Assembly: GCF_009451885.1 (NCBI RefSeq)
Contig: NZ_WIAO01000014.1
Span: forward strand, 62,001 to 126,000
DNA length: 64,000 bases
Reading direction: 5' to 3'
From: Glycomyces albidus
Lineage (GTDB): Bacteria > Actinomycetota > Actinomycetes > Mycobacteriales > Micromonosporaceae
Shown here piece after piece: positions 8,021 through 16,873 of the stretch; positions within the stretch are counted from its first letter, which is position 1, and each line of letters begins with the position of its first letter. Below the pieces are notes generated by a model, which saw nothing but the letters and a program-made list of their open reading frames with translations, was not told the DNA's origin and did no database searches. Both the position numbers and the translations under genes were made by a program.

Positions 8021-8518
8021 ATGGACGACGTCGAGACCATGTCGGAATCGCAGGTGCGGACCGCGATCGAAGAGGCGCACCGGAACATCGACGCGGCGCG
8101 GGCGACGCTGGTGCAGGCCGACACGAAGGCGTCGCTGCTCGCGGCCGGCGCGTTCCCGGTGGCCGCCGTGCTGCTCGCGACGCCTTCTTTAGTGGAGCCG
8201 CGGGGCAGCAGCACGGTCTTCGCCTGGACCGCCGCGGCGGTGATGCTGCTGGGCGTCGTGTTCCTGGGCTCGGCGATCTGGCCGCGGCTGTCGGGGAGGA
8301 CGGGGCTCCGCGCGGCGGCCGGCGTCGCCCACGACCGGATCGAGGCGAACTTCCGCCGCATGGCCCGGGACCCCGAGGTGCGCCTCCGGTTCGCGGTCGA
8401 GGAATGCCGTCTGCTGTCGACGCTGGCGGTGACCAAGTTCCAGCGGCTCCGGGCCGCCATCGTCTGCTTCGCGATCGCCGGGGCGCTCATCATCGCCACC
8501 GCTGTCGCGCTGCGATGA
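8021..8518 (+). CDS. Pycsar-effector-like (PycTM) membrane protein, orphan
   Basis: 165 aa, with an N-terminal helix, two central membrane segments (about 47-66 and 72-92) and a last one near the C-terminus. The motif ATLVQADTKASLLAAGAF before the first membrane segment is the hallmark of the PycTM domain of Pycsar anti-phage effectors. GGGAG at 8010-8014 with 6-nt spacing selects ATG 8021; an in-frame ATG at 7991 sits just after a possible -10 (TAGGCT). No uridylate or cytidylate cyclase gene is adjacent, so a defence role is not established. Confidence 0.7.
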   Translation: MDDVETMSESQVRTAIEEAHRNIDAARATLVQADTKASLLAAGAFPVAAVLLATPSLVEPRGSSTVFAWTAAAVMLLGVVFLGSAIWPRLSGRTGLRAAAGVAHDRIEANFRRMARDPEVRLRFAVEECRLLSTLAVTKFQRLRAAIVCFAIAGALIIATAVALR

Positions 8519-8621
8519 CCCGGCGCGGCCGTGAACGGTTGGTGGACACGGGTTTGCGGGGACCGGATAGGGTCTGTGGGGTAGCGCGCAGCTGCAGCCC
8601 CTCGATGGATTCGGACTTGGT

Positions 8622-9236
8622 GTGATCGAGCGACCTGTCACTCGCGGCTCCGGCGGTGTGGTCGCTGCGGAGTCGGGGTTCGTCAATGTGCCGAACGCGG
8701 TGACGCTGGTGCGGACGGTCGTGTCGGTCGGGCTGGCGGTGCCGGCGATCGTGCAGGAGAGCATGTGGCTGGCGGTGGCGGCGTACCTGGTCTACTGGGT
8801 CGGCGACATGCTGGACGGGATGACGGCGCGGTGGCTGGGGCAGGAGACGCGGGCCGGGGCCGTGTTCGACATCGTGTCCGACCGGGCGTGCACCTCCCTG
8901 TGCGCGGCGGCGTTGATCGTGCTGCTGCCGGGCATGGCGCTGCCGGTCGGGATCTTCCTGGCGCAGTTCATGGTCGTCGACTGCATGCTGAGCCTCGCGT
9001 TCCTGTGCTGGCCCATCAGCAGCCCCAACTACTTCTACGAGGTCCACCGCGGCGTGTACCGGTGGAACTGGTCGCCGCCGGCGAAGGCGCTGAACACGGG
9101 CGGACTGGTCGTGCTGGTCCTGGTGTCGCCCACGCCGTTGTGGCCGGCGCTGTTCGCGGTGGCGGTGGCCGCGGTGAAGGTGGCGTCGCTCGTCGCGGTG
9201 GGGCGGCTCCTGGCGGACGAGTCGGCCCGCGCGTGA
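8622..9236 (+). CDS. CDP-alcohol phosphatidyltransferase family protein
   Basis: Membrane enzyme that transfers a phosphatidyl group from a CDP-lipid to an alcohol, in phospholipid synthesis. It is 204 aa with about five or six membrane helices. The full signature D-x2-DG-x2-AR-x8-G-x3-D-x3-D is present (GDMLDGMTARWLGQETRAG, then FDIVSD). The acceptor alcohol cannot be read from sequence. It starts with GTG at 8622. Its stop overlaps the start of the next membrane protein (GTGA), so the two are translated together. Confidence 0.88.
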   Translation: MIERPVTRGSGGVVAAESGFVNVPNAVTLVRTVVSVGLAVPAIVQESMWLAVAAYLVYWVGDMLDGMTARWLGQETRAGAVFDIVSDRACTSLCAAALIVLLPGMALPVGIFLAQFMVVDCMLSLAFLCWPISSPNYFYEVHRGVYRWNWSPPAKALNTGGLVVLVLVSPTPLWPALFAVAVAAVKVASLVAVGRLLADESARA

Positions 9237-9757
9237 TCGCCGCGTACGCCTCGACGTTCCTGACGGCGCTCGTGTCGGCGTTCGTGCCGGTCACGCCGAT
9301 CGAGCCTTACCTGATCGGGTTGGCGGCGCTGACGGGGTACGGGCCGATCGGGCTGGGGATCGCCGCCGCCGTCGGGCAGACCATCGGGAAGACCGTGATC
9401 TTCCTCGGCGCCCGCGGCGTGTTCCGGTCCGAGCGGGTGCGGGGCTGGCTCGCCGCGGTCGCCGAGCGCAAGCGGCGGCGCGGGCCGCGGCCCGCGTCGC
9501 CGATGCGCGAGCGCATGAGCCGGCTGGGCGGGCCGCTGCGCCGCGCCGGCGCGAAGCTGACGGCGCTGCTCGAGCGGCCCGCGCTGACGCTGCCGGTCCT
9601 GCTGCTGAGCGCGTTCATCGGGCTGCCGCCGCTGCTGGCGACCAGTGTCTACATCGCCGGGACCGGGATGCGGACGCCGGTGTTCGCCGGCGTCTGCCTC
9701 GTCGGGCGGGCGGCCCGGTTCATCGTCCTCGCGTACGCGCCGCAGCTCGTTCTCTGA
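9233..9757 (+). CDS. Small integral membrane protein, VTT/YqaA-like
   Basis: 174 aa, with hydrophobic segments at both ends and a basic middle loop (about 70-110, rich in Arg). The segment PVTPIEPYLIGLAALTGYGP and the following GQTIGKTVIFLGARG resemble the SNARE-associated/DedA-like (VTT) membrane proteins, some of which scramble phospholipids. It starts with GTG at 9233 inside the stop of the phosphatidyltransferase gene. Its last 38 bp overlap the 3' end of the convergent beta-galactosidase gene. Family assignment is moderate. Confidence 0.72.
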   Translation: MIAAYASTFLTALVSAFVPVTPIEPYLIGLAALTGYGPIGLGIAAAVGQTIGKTVIFLGARGVFRSERVRGWLAAVAERKRRRGPRPASPMRERMSRLGGPLRRAGAKLTALLERPALTLPVLLLSAFIGLPPLLATSVYIAGTGMRTPVFAGVCLVGRAARFIVLAYAPQLVL

Positions 9758-11726
9758 TCACCGCCGTCTCCCCGGCGTCGAGCGTCGAGGCCGGCGTCCA
9801 GGGCCGGCCCGACAGGAGGTCCTCGCCGGTCGCGTCCACGCGCTGCGGTGCGCCGGTGTGGTTGAGCGCGAACAGGTACGTGCGGCCGTCCGCGTGGCGG
9901 CGGCGGACGAGTTCGAGGCCCGCCGGGGCGTCGGCGGTGATGCCGAGCCGGTCGAGGAGCGGGCCGAGGTCGGTCGGGCGGGTCGCGAGGTACCAGACCT
10001 CGCCGTCGCCGAGGCGGCGGCGGAAGACCGCGCCCGTGGACGGGTACTCGGTGAAGGAGGCGACCACGTCGGCGTCGATCGGGTGCGCCGCCTCGGACCA
10101 GGTCCGGCCCTCGGTGCCGTCGTCGAGGGCGATCGTCGCGCCCTCCGGGAGCGGCGCGAACTCCTCGACGCGGACCCCGACGAGGTCGCGGATCGCGCCG
10201 GGCGGTCCCGGGTGGACGTGCTCGTTGCGGTCGGCGATCCCCGAGTAGGGGCCGATGACGAGGGTGCCGCCGCGCTCGACGTAGCCGCGCAGGTGCGCGT
10301 CGGAGTCGAGGAGGTACAGGTGCGGGGCGAACACGAACTCGTAGCCGCCGAGGTCCCACGCGGGGTTCACCACATCGGTGGTGACGCCGCGGCGCCACAG
10401 GGCCGCGTGCCAGCGCCGGATCTCGGGGTACGAGGCCATGTCGGAGGACGGCTGGCCCGGGGTCGCCGCGGCCCAGCACGACTCGAAGTCGAGGAGGACC
10501 GCGGCCCGCGAGACCACTGTGGATCCCTTGATCTCGGCGAGCCGCTGGAGCTGCGCGCCGAACGCCTTCACTTCGCGGAAGACCTTCGAGTCCGGGCCGC
10601 CGTGCGGGAGCATCGCCGAGTGGTACCGCTCGGCGCCGTACCGCGAAGCGCGCCACTGGAAGAACATGGCGCCCTCCGAGCCGCGGGCGACGTAGGAGAG
10701 CGAGTGGCGGAGCTGGTCGCCGGGCCGCTTGGCGAAGTAGCCGCGGCGCCAGGCGCTGGAGTTCGCGGCCTGCTCCATCAGGAGCCACGGCGAGCCGCCG
10801 GCGAGGCCGCGGGAGGCGTCGGCGCCGAAGGCGACCTGGGCGGGCCACTCGATGTCGCTCTCGTGCTCGGGGATGAGGTAGTGGTCGGTGGCGACGAGGC
10901 GGTTCGGGCCGGTCATGTGCTCGCCCCAGCGGTGGTAGTCGAGCCCGGAGAAGTCGCCGGTGACCATGAGGTTCGTCGTGATCGGCTTGTCGGGGCTCCG
11001 CTTCGCGATCGCGTCGGCCTCGGACCTGAAGAGGGCGAGGAGCGCGTCGGAGCCGAACCGCCGCCAGTCGAGGACGAGGCCCGGGTTGGGGGTCTCGGCG
11101 CTGATCCGCGGCGGCAGGACCTGGGACCAGTCGGTGAAGGTCTGGGACCAGAACGTGGTGCCCCAGGCGTGGTTGAGGCCGTCGAGGGAGCCGTGGCGGT
11201 CCCGGAGCCAGGCCCGGAAGGCGTCGGCGGCGAGGTCGCAGAAGCAGGAGCGGTAGTACTCGTTGCCGACGTGCCACATGGCGAGCGCGGGGTGGGCGGC
11301 GTACCGCTCGGCGAGGCGGGACGCCATCTCGACGACGGCCTCCTGGTACGCGGGCGCGTGCGGGCAGTACTCGGCGCGGGCGCCGGGGTTCAGGCGCACG
11401 CCTTCGGCGTTGACCGGGAGCGTCTCGGGGTGGCGCTGGGAGAACCACGGCGGCGGCGAGGCGGTGGCGGTCGCGAGGTCGGCCTTGATCCCCGCCCCGG
11501 CGAGGAGGTCCATGATCGCGTCGAGGCGCGCGAAGTCCCACTCGCCCGGACCGGGGTTGATGCCGGCCCAGGCGAAGATGTTGACGCTGACGAGGTTGAC
11601 GCCGGCGTCGCGCATGAGCCGGACGTCCTCGTCCCAGACTTCGCGCGGCCACTGCTCGGGGTTGTAGTCGCCGCCGTAGGCGAGGCCTTCGATCGTGGGG
11701 ATGATGTCGGTGTTCGGATGCGGCAC
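9720..11726 (-). CDS. Beta-galactosidase, glycoside hydrolase family 42
   Basis: Cytoplasmic hydrolysis of beta-galactosides. It is 668 aa, the usual GH42 size. The N-terminal barrel has YGGDYNPEQWP, the acid/base Glu156 in MWHVGNEYY and the nucleophile Glu318 in WLLMEQAANSSAW. A trimerisation domain (FESCWAA onward) and a C-terminal beta domain follow. No secretion signal is seen. It starts with GTG at 11726, with GAAGGG about 11 nt upstream. No sugar transporter or LacI regulator is adjacent. Confidence 0.95.
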   Translation of the reverse strand: MPHPNTDIIPTIEGLAYGGDYNPEQWPREVWDEDVRLMRDAGVNLVSVNIFAWAGINPGPGEWDFARLDAIMDLLAGAGIKADLATATASPPPWFSQRHPETLPVNAEGVRLNPGARAEYCPHAPAYQEAVVEMASRLAERYAAHPALAMWHVGNEYYRSCFCDLAADAFRAWLRDRHGSLDGLNHAWGTTFWSQTFTDWSQVLPPRISAETPNPGLVLDWRRFGSDALLALFRSEADAIAKRSPDKPITTNLMVTGDFSGLDYHRWGEHMTGPNRLVATDHYLIPEHESDIEWPAQVAFGADASRGLAGGSPWLLMEQAANSSAWRRGYFAKRPGDQLRHSLSYVARGSEGAMFFQWRASRYGAERYHSAMLPHGGPDSKVFREVKAFGAQLQRLAEIKGSTVVSRAAVLLDFESCWAAATPGQPSSDMASYPEIRRWHAALWRRGVTTDVVNPAWDLGGYEFVFAPHLYLLDSDAHLRGYVERGGTLVIGPYSGIADRNEHVHPGPPGAIRDLVGVRVEEFAPLPEGATIALDDGTEGRTWSEAAHPIDADVVASFTEYPSTGAVFRRRLGDGEVWYLATRPTDLGPLLDRLGITADAPAGLELVRRRHADGRTYLFALNHTGAPQRVDATGEDLLSGRPWTPASTLDAGETAVIRERAAARTRGR

Positions 11727-11930
11727 TGCGGCGGAGCCCTTCGGTGTCGGCGGATCCAGATCGTCGGAAAGCGTATTCAGGATGATGCCCCGACCATGCC
11801 CTGCGGGTCAAGCTCGTCGCGGGATGAAAACGGATCGGATCGGCAATCGCATACCGGCGCAGCGCCGCTCGACACTTTCAGAAGCCCCGGTTCGCGTCAG
11901 CGCCTTCCCCGATGACGCCGGCCGATGCCT

Positions 11931-12455
11931 TCACACGCCTTCGCGGCGCGGCGAGCGCCCGTGGCGGTACCCCTCCCAGAGGCTGCGCATGACGAAGATC
12001 TTCTCGTCGAGCTCGTCGTCGGCCGAGAGCGCGCGGCCCGAGTAGGGGGCCCCGAGCCGCCACGGCTTCTGCGCCGGGTCGTTCAGGTAGACGACCGGGA
12101 CGGTCCGCCCGGCGCGCCGCTCGGCGCGGATGTCCGCCACCTCGGTCCAGGCGGCGTACCGTTCGGCCTTCGAAGCCCCTTGCGGCCCATTGGACTCCAG
12201 CGGGTGGATCCCCCGCTCGTCGAGGACCACGCCGTGCCGGCGAGCCCCGGCGTAGGCGACCGCGAGGGCCACCGCGGCGGCGACGAGGACGAGCCCGCCG
12301 AGGGTGAGGCGGTACCAGTGGCCGACCACGAGCATGTAGAGCGCGGCCGGGACGAGCGCCACGAGCGCGGCGACTCCGCCGAGGAACAGCGCGCGGCCGA
12401 CGACCTGCCGCGTCGTCGGACGGAATGTGATCTTGACGGCCACGCTCACCCCCAC
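11931..12455 (-). CDS. Two-helix membrane protein with a PH-like cytosolic domain
   Basis: 174 aa. Two membrane segments (about 20-40 and 48-68) are followed by a soluble domain beginning HGVVLDERGIHPLE, the pattern of bacterial PH-like (bPH) proteins, with AAWTEVADIRAERR in the strand-turn region. The start is uncertain: GTG at 12455, or GTG at 12443 with GGGGTGAGC in front. It is divergent from a second PH-like membrane protein. No function can be given. Confidence 0.68.
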   Translation of the reverse strand: MGVSVAVKITFRPTTRQVVGRALFLGGVAALVALVPAALYMLVVGHWYRLTLGGLVLVAAAVALAVAYAGARRHGVVLDERGIHPLESNGPQGASKAERYAAWTEVADIRAERRAGRTVPVVYLNDPAQKPWRLGAPYSGRALSADDELDEKIFVMRSLWEGYRHGRSPRREGV

Positions 12456-12578
12456 CAGGCTCGTACCGCTGCCGATGAGCTGATCGTGCCACGCCGTAGC
12501 CGCACGTCAAGCGACAATCCGACAGAAACCGGACCGGCACCCCGCGGCCTGCGCGCCCGCGTGTGTCAATCTGGACGC

Positions 12579-13022
12579 ATGACGTCCGCAGACTCCCCGC
12601 TCCCGACCCGCCGACTGCGCGTGCGCCGCTCCGCGGCGATCACCGGCGCGGCCTTCGTGGCCTGGCTGACGGTGGCGCCGCTGTCCTTCTCGCTCATCGT
12701 GGAGCGGCCGCTCTGGGGCCCGCTCTCGGCCGTCCTCGGCGTCGTCCTGCTCTTCGCGCCTGTAGCGGTCTCGATGTGGGCCTGGCGCTCCGGAGTGGAC
12801 GTCACCACCGACGGCATCGTCGTCCGCGGCATGTTCACCGCCCGCGAGATCCCCTGGAGGCACATCGACGGCTTCGCCACCGGCGACGAGGGCGTCCAGG
12901 CCATACTCGCCGACCAGTCCCAGGTCAGACTCGACCCGCTCAAGCCCGAGAACCTACCGCAGGTCCTCGAGATCGGCGGCCAGGAGCTCCGCGAGGACGC
13001 CCCCGCCGAAGGCGAACGGTGA
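12579..13022 (+). CDS. Membrane protein with bacterial PH domain (bPH_6-like)
   Basis: 147 aa. An N-terminal Arg-rich cytosolic tail and two membrane helices (about 20-40 and 50-70) precede a C-terminal PH domain with VDVTTDGIVVRGMFTAREI and PWRHIDGFATG. This matches the family around mycobacterial low-molecular-weight antigen 6 (PF10756-type). Starting at ATG 12579 there is no clear ribosome site, so the mRNA may be leaderless. It faces the other PH-like gene head to head, 123 bp apart. Confidence 0.75.
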   Translation: MTSADSPLPTRRLRVRRSAAITGAAFVAWLTVAPLSFSLIVERPLWGPLSAVLGVVLLFAPVAVSMWAWRSGVDVTTDGIVVRGMFTAREIPWRHIDGFATGDEGVQAILADQSQVRLDPLKPENLPQVLEIGGQELREDAPAEGER

Positions 13023-13057
13023 GCGCCGGGTCGTGAGCGTCGCGCGGTGAGCCGCCC

Positions 13058-14014
13058 CTAGTAGCCGTCCGCCACCACGTTCCGCAGGGGCTCTCCCGCT
13101 GCGGCCCTGCGGATCTGGGCTCCGACGGGGGCGTAGGCGCGGGCGATGGTGCCGTCGACCGAGGCGGCGACGTGCGGGGTGATGATCGCGCCCTCCAGGT
13201 CCCACAGCGGGTGGTCCTCAGGGAGCGGCTCGGGGTCGACCACGTCGAGGGCGCACTTCAGACGGCCCGAGGCGACCTCGGCGACGAGGGCGTCGGTGTC
13301 GACGATGGGGCCGCGCGCGGCGTTGACCAGGAGCGCGCCGTCCTTCATGCGGGACAGGAACTTCGCGTCCACCAGGCCGCGGGTGGCGTCGGTCAGCGGA
13401 AGGATCAGGACCACCACGTCGGCGGCCGGCAGGAGGTCCTCGACCGCGTCGATCGGGTGGACGCCGGGGCGGGCGCGGCGGGCGACCTTGTCGACCTCGG
13501 CACCGAGCGCGGCCAGGACCGCGGCGACCCGCTCGCCGATGTCGCCGGCGCCGACGATGAGGGCGCGCTTGCCGACGATCGTGGTCGTGAACTCGACCTT
13601 CCACTCGTGCCGGAGCTGCTGCCGGGCGAACACGTCGAAGCCGCGCATCGACGCGAGGACCGCGCCGACGGTCCACTCGGCGGTCGTCCCCGAGTGCACG
13701 CCCTGCGCGTCGCACAGGGCCACGCCCGGCGGGACCACCGGGACCCACACCTCGGCGCCCGCGCTCAGGAGCTGGATCGCCTTCAGCGACGTCATGTCCC
13801 GCAGCGGCGTGGTGAGCTTCGACTGGGCCAGGAAGGGAGGGATCCAGAACTCGACCGTCGACGGGTCGGACGGATAGCCCGACTTCCCGTCGTACACCTC
13901 GACCTCGACGTCCGCGGGGAGCTCGCCCAGCAGGGCGCGGCCTTCTTCATGGGCGATCCAGACTTTCACAGGTCCCAAGCGTAATGGAAGCAATCGGTTT
14001 CGCCACTCCGGCAT
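13058..14014 (-). CDS. D-isomer-specific 2-hydroxyacid dehydrogenase
   Basis: NAD(P)-dependent reduction of a 2-keto acid, substrate unknown; 318 aa. The Rossmann motif is VGAGDIGERVAAVLAALG. The catalytic trio is an Arg in NAARGPIVD, a Glu in DVVDPEPLPEDHPLW and a His in ITPHVAASVDG. ATG at 14014 is selected by GGGAGG 6 nt upstream, although a GTG at 13969 would start at the first conserved strand. It lies alone between convergent and divergent neighbours. Confidence 0.9.
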   Translation of the reverse strand: MPEWRNRLLPLRLGPVKVWIAHEEGRALLGELPADVEVEVYDGKSGYPSDPSTVEFWIPPFLAQSKLTTPLRDMTSLKAIQLLSAGAEVWVPVVPPGVALCDAQGVHSGTTAEWTVGAVLASMRGFDVFARQQLRHEWKVEFTTTIVGKRALIVGAGDIGERVAAVLAALGAEVDKVARRARPGVHPIDAVEDLLPAADVVVLILPLTDATRGLVDAKFLSRMKDGALLVNAARGPIVDTDALVAEVASGRLKCALDVVDPEPLPEDHPLWDLEGAIITPHVAASVDGTIARAYAPVGAQIRRAAAGEPLRNVVADGY

Positions 14015-14097
14015 AAAACGCCTCCCGATCGGGGACCCCCGGGGCGGTGAAAAGCGGCATCAGTTCCCGGTCACCCCATGCCTATAAGGTTGGGGCC

Positions 14098-15249
14098 ATG
14101 CGCAGGTTGCTCTCGGCCGCGGCTGCGGCCGCCGCCGCACTCTCCCTCGCCTCGTGCTCGTTCGGCGAGCCGCCCGAACCGGAGACCGGCCGGCCGCCGA
14201 ACCTGCCGTCGCCCTCCGACGCGCCCGAGAGCCCGGCCACGTTCATCGACGTCGTCGCCGACGGACTCGACGTGCCGTGGGGCCTCGACTTCCTGCCCGA
14301 CGGCACCGCCATCGTCGGCGAGCGCAGCGGCCGGATCCTCCGGATCCCCATCGCCGCCGACGGCACCCCCGGCACTCCCGAGGAGCTCCGCACCGTCGAC
14401 GTGGAGGCCACCGGTGAAGGCGGGCTCCTCGGCCTCGCCGTCTCCCCCGGCTACGCCGAGGACCACTCGGTGTTCGTCTACTACACGACCGGCGAGGACA
14501 ACCGGATCGCCCGCATCGACACCGCGAGCGACGCCGCGCCCGAACCGATCCTGACCGGAATCCCGGCCGGGCCCGAGCACAACGGCGGCGCCCTCGACTT
14601 CGGCCCCGACGGGTTCCTGTACGCCGCCACCGGCGACGCCGGGGACGGGGGCAACTCCCAGGACCCGGAATCCCTGGGCGGCAAGATCCTCCGCATCACC
14701 ACCGCAGGCGAACCCGCCGAAGGCAACCCGGACGCCGCCTCCCCCGTCTACGCGCTCGGGCTCCGCAACGTCCAGGGCCTCGCCTGGAACGCCGCCGGAG
14801 CCCTGTACGCCACCGAGTTCGGCCAGGACGTGGCCGACGAGGTCAACCTCATCGAGCCCGGCGCGAACTACGGCTGGCCCCACTTCGAGGGGCCGGGCAC
14901 CGACTCGGCGTACCGGGACCCGGTCGTCACCTGGGAGCCCTTCGAGGCCTCCTGCGCCGGCGCGGTCTTCCTCGGGGACTCCCTCGTCACCGCCTGCCTG
15001 CGCGGGCAGCGGCTCTGGGTCGTCCAGTTCGACGGGTCCGGCGCACCCGCCGGCGAGCCGCAAGCGGCGATCGTCAGCGAATTCGGTCGACTACGATCGG
15101 TCGCGATGGGCCCCGACGGGATGCTGTGGGTGACGACCTCCAACCGCGACGGCCGCTGCGTCGAAGAGCGCGGCTGCACCGCCGACGAGACCGACGACCG
15201 CATCATCCGCTTCTCCACCAGCTACGCCGCACAGGGAAGGGTCTTATGA
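14098..15249 (+). CDS. Sorbosone/glucose dehydrogenase-type beta-propeller lipoprotein
   Basis: 383 aa exported lipoprotein. The signal ends in the lipobox LASC, then SFGEPPEPE as a linker. The rest is a six-bladed propeller of the glucose/sorbosone dehydrogenase (GSDH, PQQ-type) family: DVPWGLDFLPDG, GLLGLAVSPGY, HNGGALDFGPDGFLYAATGD, LGLRNVQGLAWN and GANYGWPHFEG are conserved. Whether it binds PQQ is unknown. ATG 14098 follows a -10-like TATAAGGT closely, so the leader is short. Its stop overlaps the next start (ATGA). Confidence 0.9.
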   Translation: MRRLLSAAAAAAAALSLASCSFGEPPEPETGRPPNLPSPSDAPESPATFIDVVADGLDVPWGLDFLPDGTAIVGERSGRILRIPIAADGTPGTPEELRTVDVEATGEGGLLGLAVSPGYAEDHSVFVYYTTGEDNRIARIDTASDAAPEPILTGIPAGPEHNGGALDFGPDGFLYAATGDAGDGGNSQDPESLGGKILRITTAGEPAEGNPDAASPVYALGLRNVQGLAWNAAGALYATEFGQDVADEVNLIEPGANYGWPHFEGPGTDSAYRDPVVTWEPFEASCAGAVFLGDSLVTACLRGQRLWVVQFDGSGAPAGEPQAAIVSEFGRLRSVAMGPDGMLWVTTSNRDGRCVEERGCTADETDDRIIRFSTSYAAQGRVL

Positions 15250-16820
15250 GCGATCAGTCCAGCTCCATGCGCCGCCTCCGCACCGCCGCCCGCCAGTCCG
15301 GGCGGCGCGCGAGATCCTTGTGGCGCAAGGCGAGAGCGGGCTGGTCGCGCTTCCGCAGCAGGCCCGGGGCCCGGCGCGCCGCCGTCGTCGCCGCGGTCCT
15401 GCTCCTCGGCACCGGCGCCGCCGCGGCCGGCCTGGCGCTCGTCGGCGGCACCGAGGCCGACATCGGGCCGTTCGACACCACCGTGGCCCTCCACCCGGAC
15501 GTCGGCGGCGAGACCGTCGTGAACATCCCGCCGCTCGGCGACATCGTGTTCGACAGCCACGACGGGCCCGTGGGCCTGAACCTGACGCTCGACTCGGTCG
15601 ACCCGATCGAGGCGCGGCAGATCATGAACTCTCCCGACGGCTTCACCGTCGCCTCCGAGAACCTCGCCACCGAGGTCACCGACGCCGTCATCCGCGTCGC
15701 CGTCGAAGCGCTCGCGATCGTGACCCTGTGCGGGCTCCTCGTCGGCGCCCTCGCGTTCCGCAACATGCGCCGCGCGCTGCTCACCGGGCTCACCTCACTG
15801 GCCGTGACCGCGGCGATCTGCGGCTACGCGGCGTCCACCCTGCGCGCCGAGTCCATCTCGCAGCCGCGGTACGAGGGGCTGCTCACCTACGCGCCCAGCG
15901 TGGTCGGCAGCGCCGAGGACATCGCCGAGAACTACGAGGAGTACGTCTCCGACCTCCAGCAGATCGTCACCAACATCTCCGGGTTCTACACGCTCGCGAT
16001 GAACATGCCGCAGGTCGGCATCGAGGACGACTCGATCAAGGTCCTCCACGTCTCCGACCTGCACCTGAACCCGTCCGCATGGCACCTGATGGAGACCGTC
16101 GTCGGCCAGTTCGACATCGACGCGGTCGCCGACACCGGCGACATGAACGACTGGGGCTCCGAGCAGGAGGCCGAGATCTTCTCGCAGGGCGTCGAGCAGA
16201 TCGACGTGCCGTACGTGTTCGTCAAGGGCAACCACGACTCGGCGACGACCGTGGCCGCCCTGGCCGCCTACGACAACGTCGTGGTCCTCGACGGCGAGGT
16301 CCGCGAGATCGCCGGGCTCGAGTTCGCCGGGGTCGCCGACCCGCGCTTCACCCCCGACAAGGGCAACCAGCCGACGAGCGAGTACGCCGAGCAGATGCTC
16401 GTCGAGTCCGGGGAGCGGCTCGCGGCCGCGATCGAGGAGGCCGGCGGCGCCGACGTCGCCATGGTCCACGAGCCCCCGATGGCCCCGCCCCTCGCCGGGA
16501 CGGTCCCGCTGGTCCTGGCCGGGCACATGCACGAGCGGTCGGTCTCGGACCTCGGCGACGGCACCATGCTCATGGTCGAGGGCTCCACCGGCGCGGCCGG
16601 GCTGCGCGCCTTCACGTCCTCGGACGCGATGAAGATGGAGATGGACATCCTCTACTTCGACCCGGCCACGAAGGCGCTCACCGCGTACGACTCGATCTCG
16701 GTCGGCTCCGCCGGCGAGGGCGACGTGACCCTCGACCGGACCGTGATCCCCACCGAGGACCAGGTCGACGGGGGCGAGCTGCAGAGCGGCACCGAGACGA
16801 CGAGCCCCCAGCAGGACTGA
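15246..16820 (+). CDS. Membrane-anchored metallophosphoesterase
   Basis: 524 aa. A basic N-terminus and one membrane helix (about 44-66) lead to an extracellular stretch. Two further helices follow near 152-190. The C-terminal calcineurin-like phosphoesterase domain has VLHVSDLHLNP, ADTGDMNDWG, VFVKGNHDS and LVLAGHMHE, which together supply the dimetal ligands. It is probably exposed outside the membrane. It is translationally coupled to the beta-propeller lipoprotein through ATGA at 15246-15249. A strong terminator follows. Confidence 0.88.
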   Translation: MSDQSSSMRRLRTAARQSGRRARSLWRKARAGWSRFRSRPGARRAAVVAAVLLLGTGAAAAGLALVGGTEADIGPFDTTVALHPDVGGETVVNIPPLGDIVFDSHDGPVGLNLTLDSVDPIEARQIMNSPDGFTVASENLATEVTDAVIRVAVEALAIVTLCGLLVGALAFRNMRRALLTGLTSLAVTAAICGYAASTLRAESISQPRYEGLLTYAPSVVGSAEDIAENYEEYVSDLQQIVTNISGFYTLAMNMPQVGIEDDSIKVLHVSDLHLNPSAWHLMETVVGQFDIDAVADTGDMNDWGSEQEAEIFSQGVEQIDVPYVFVKGNHDSATTVAALAAYDNVVVLDGEVREIAGLEFAGVADPRFTPDKGNQPTSEYAEQMLVESGERLAAAIEEAGGADVAMVHEPPMAPPLAGTVPLVLAGHMHERSVSDLGDGTMLMVEGSTGAAGLRAFTSSDAMKMEMDILYFDPATKALTAYDSISVGSAGEGDVTLDRTVIPTEDQVDGGELQSGTETTSPQQD

Positions 16821-16825
16821 AGCGG

Positions 16826-16866
16826 GCGGAAAGCCCCCGGCGCGATGCGCGCCGGGGGCTTTCCGC
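16826..16866. terminator. Bidirectional terminator between phosphoesterase and mgtE
   Basis: A perfect 19-bp stem (16826-16844 with 16848-16866) with a 3-nt ATG loop, between two convergent genes. The lower stem contains GGAAAG/CTTTCC, so both strands have a short T stretch within the arm. Confidence 0.85.
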
Positions 16867-16873
16867 TTGCGGC

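Noticed and set aside
9720-9757. Overlap of two genes on opposite strands as a possible antitoxin-type or nested gene.
   Set aside because: It is a 38-bp tail-to-tail overlap between two ordinary genes, which is common in compact actinomycete genomes.
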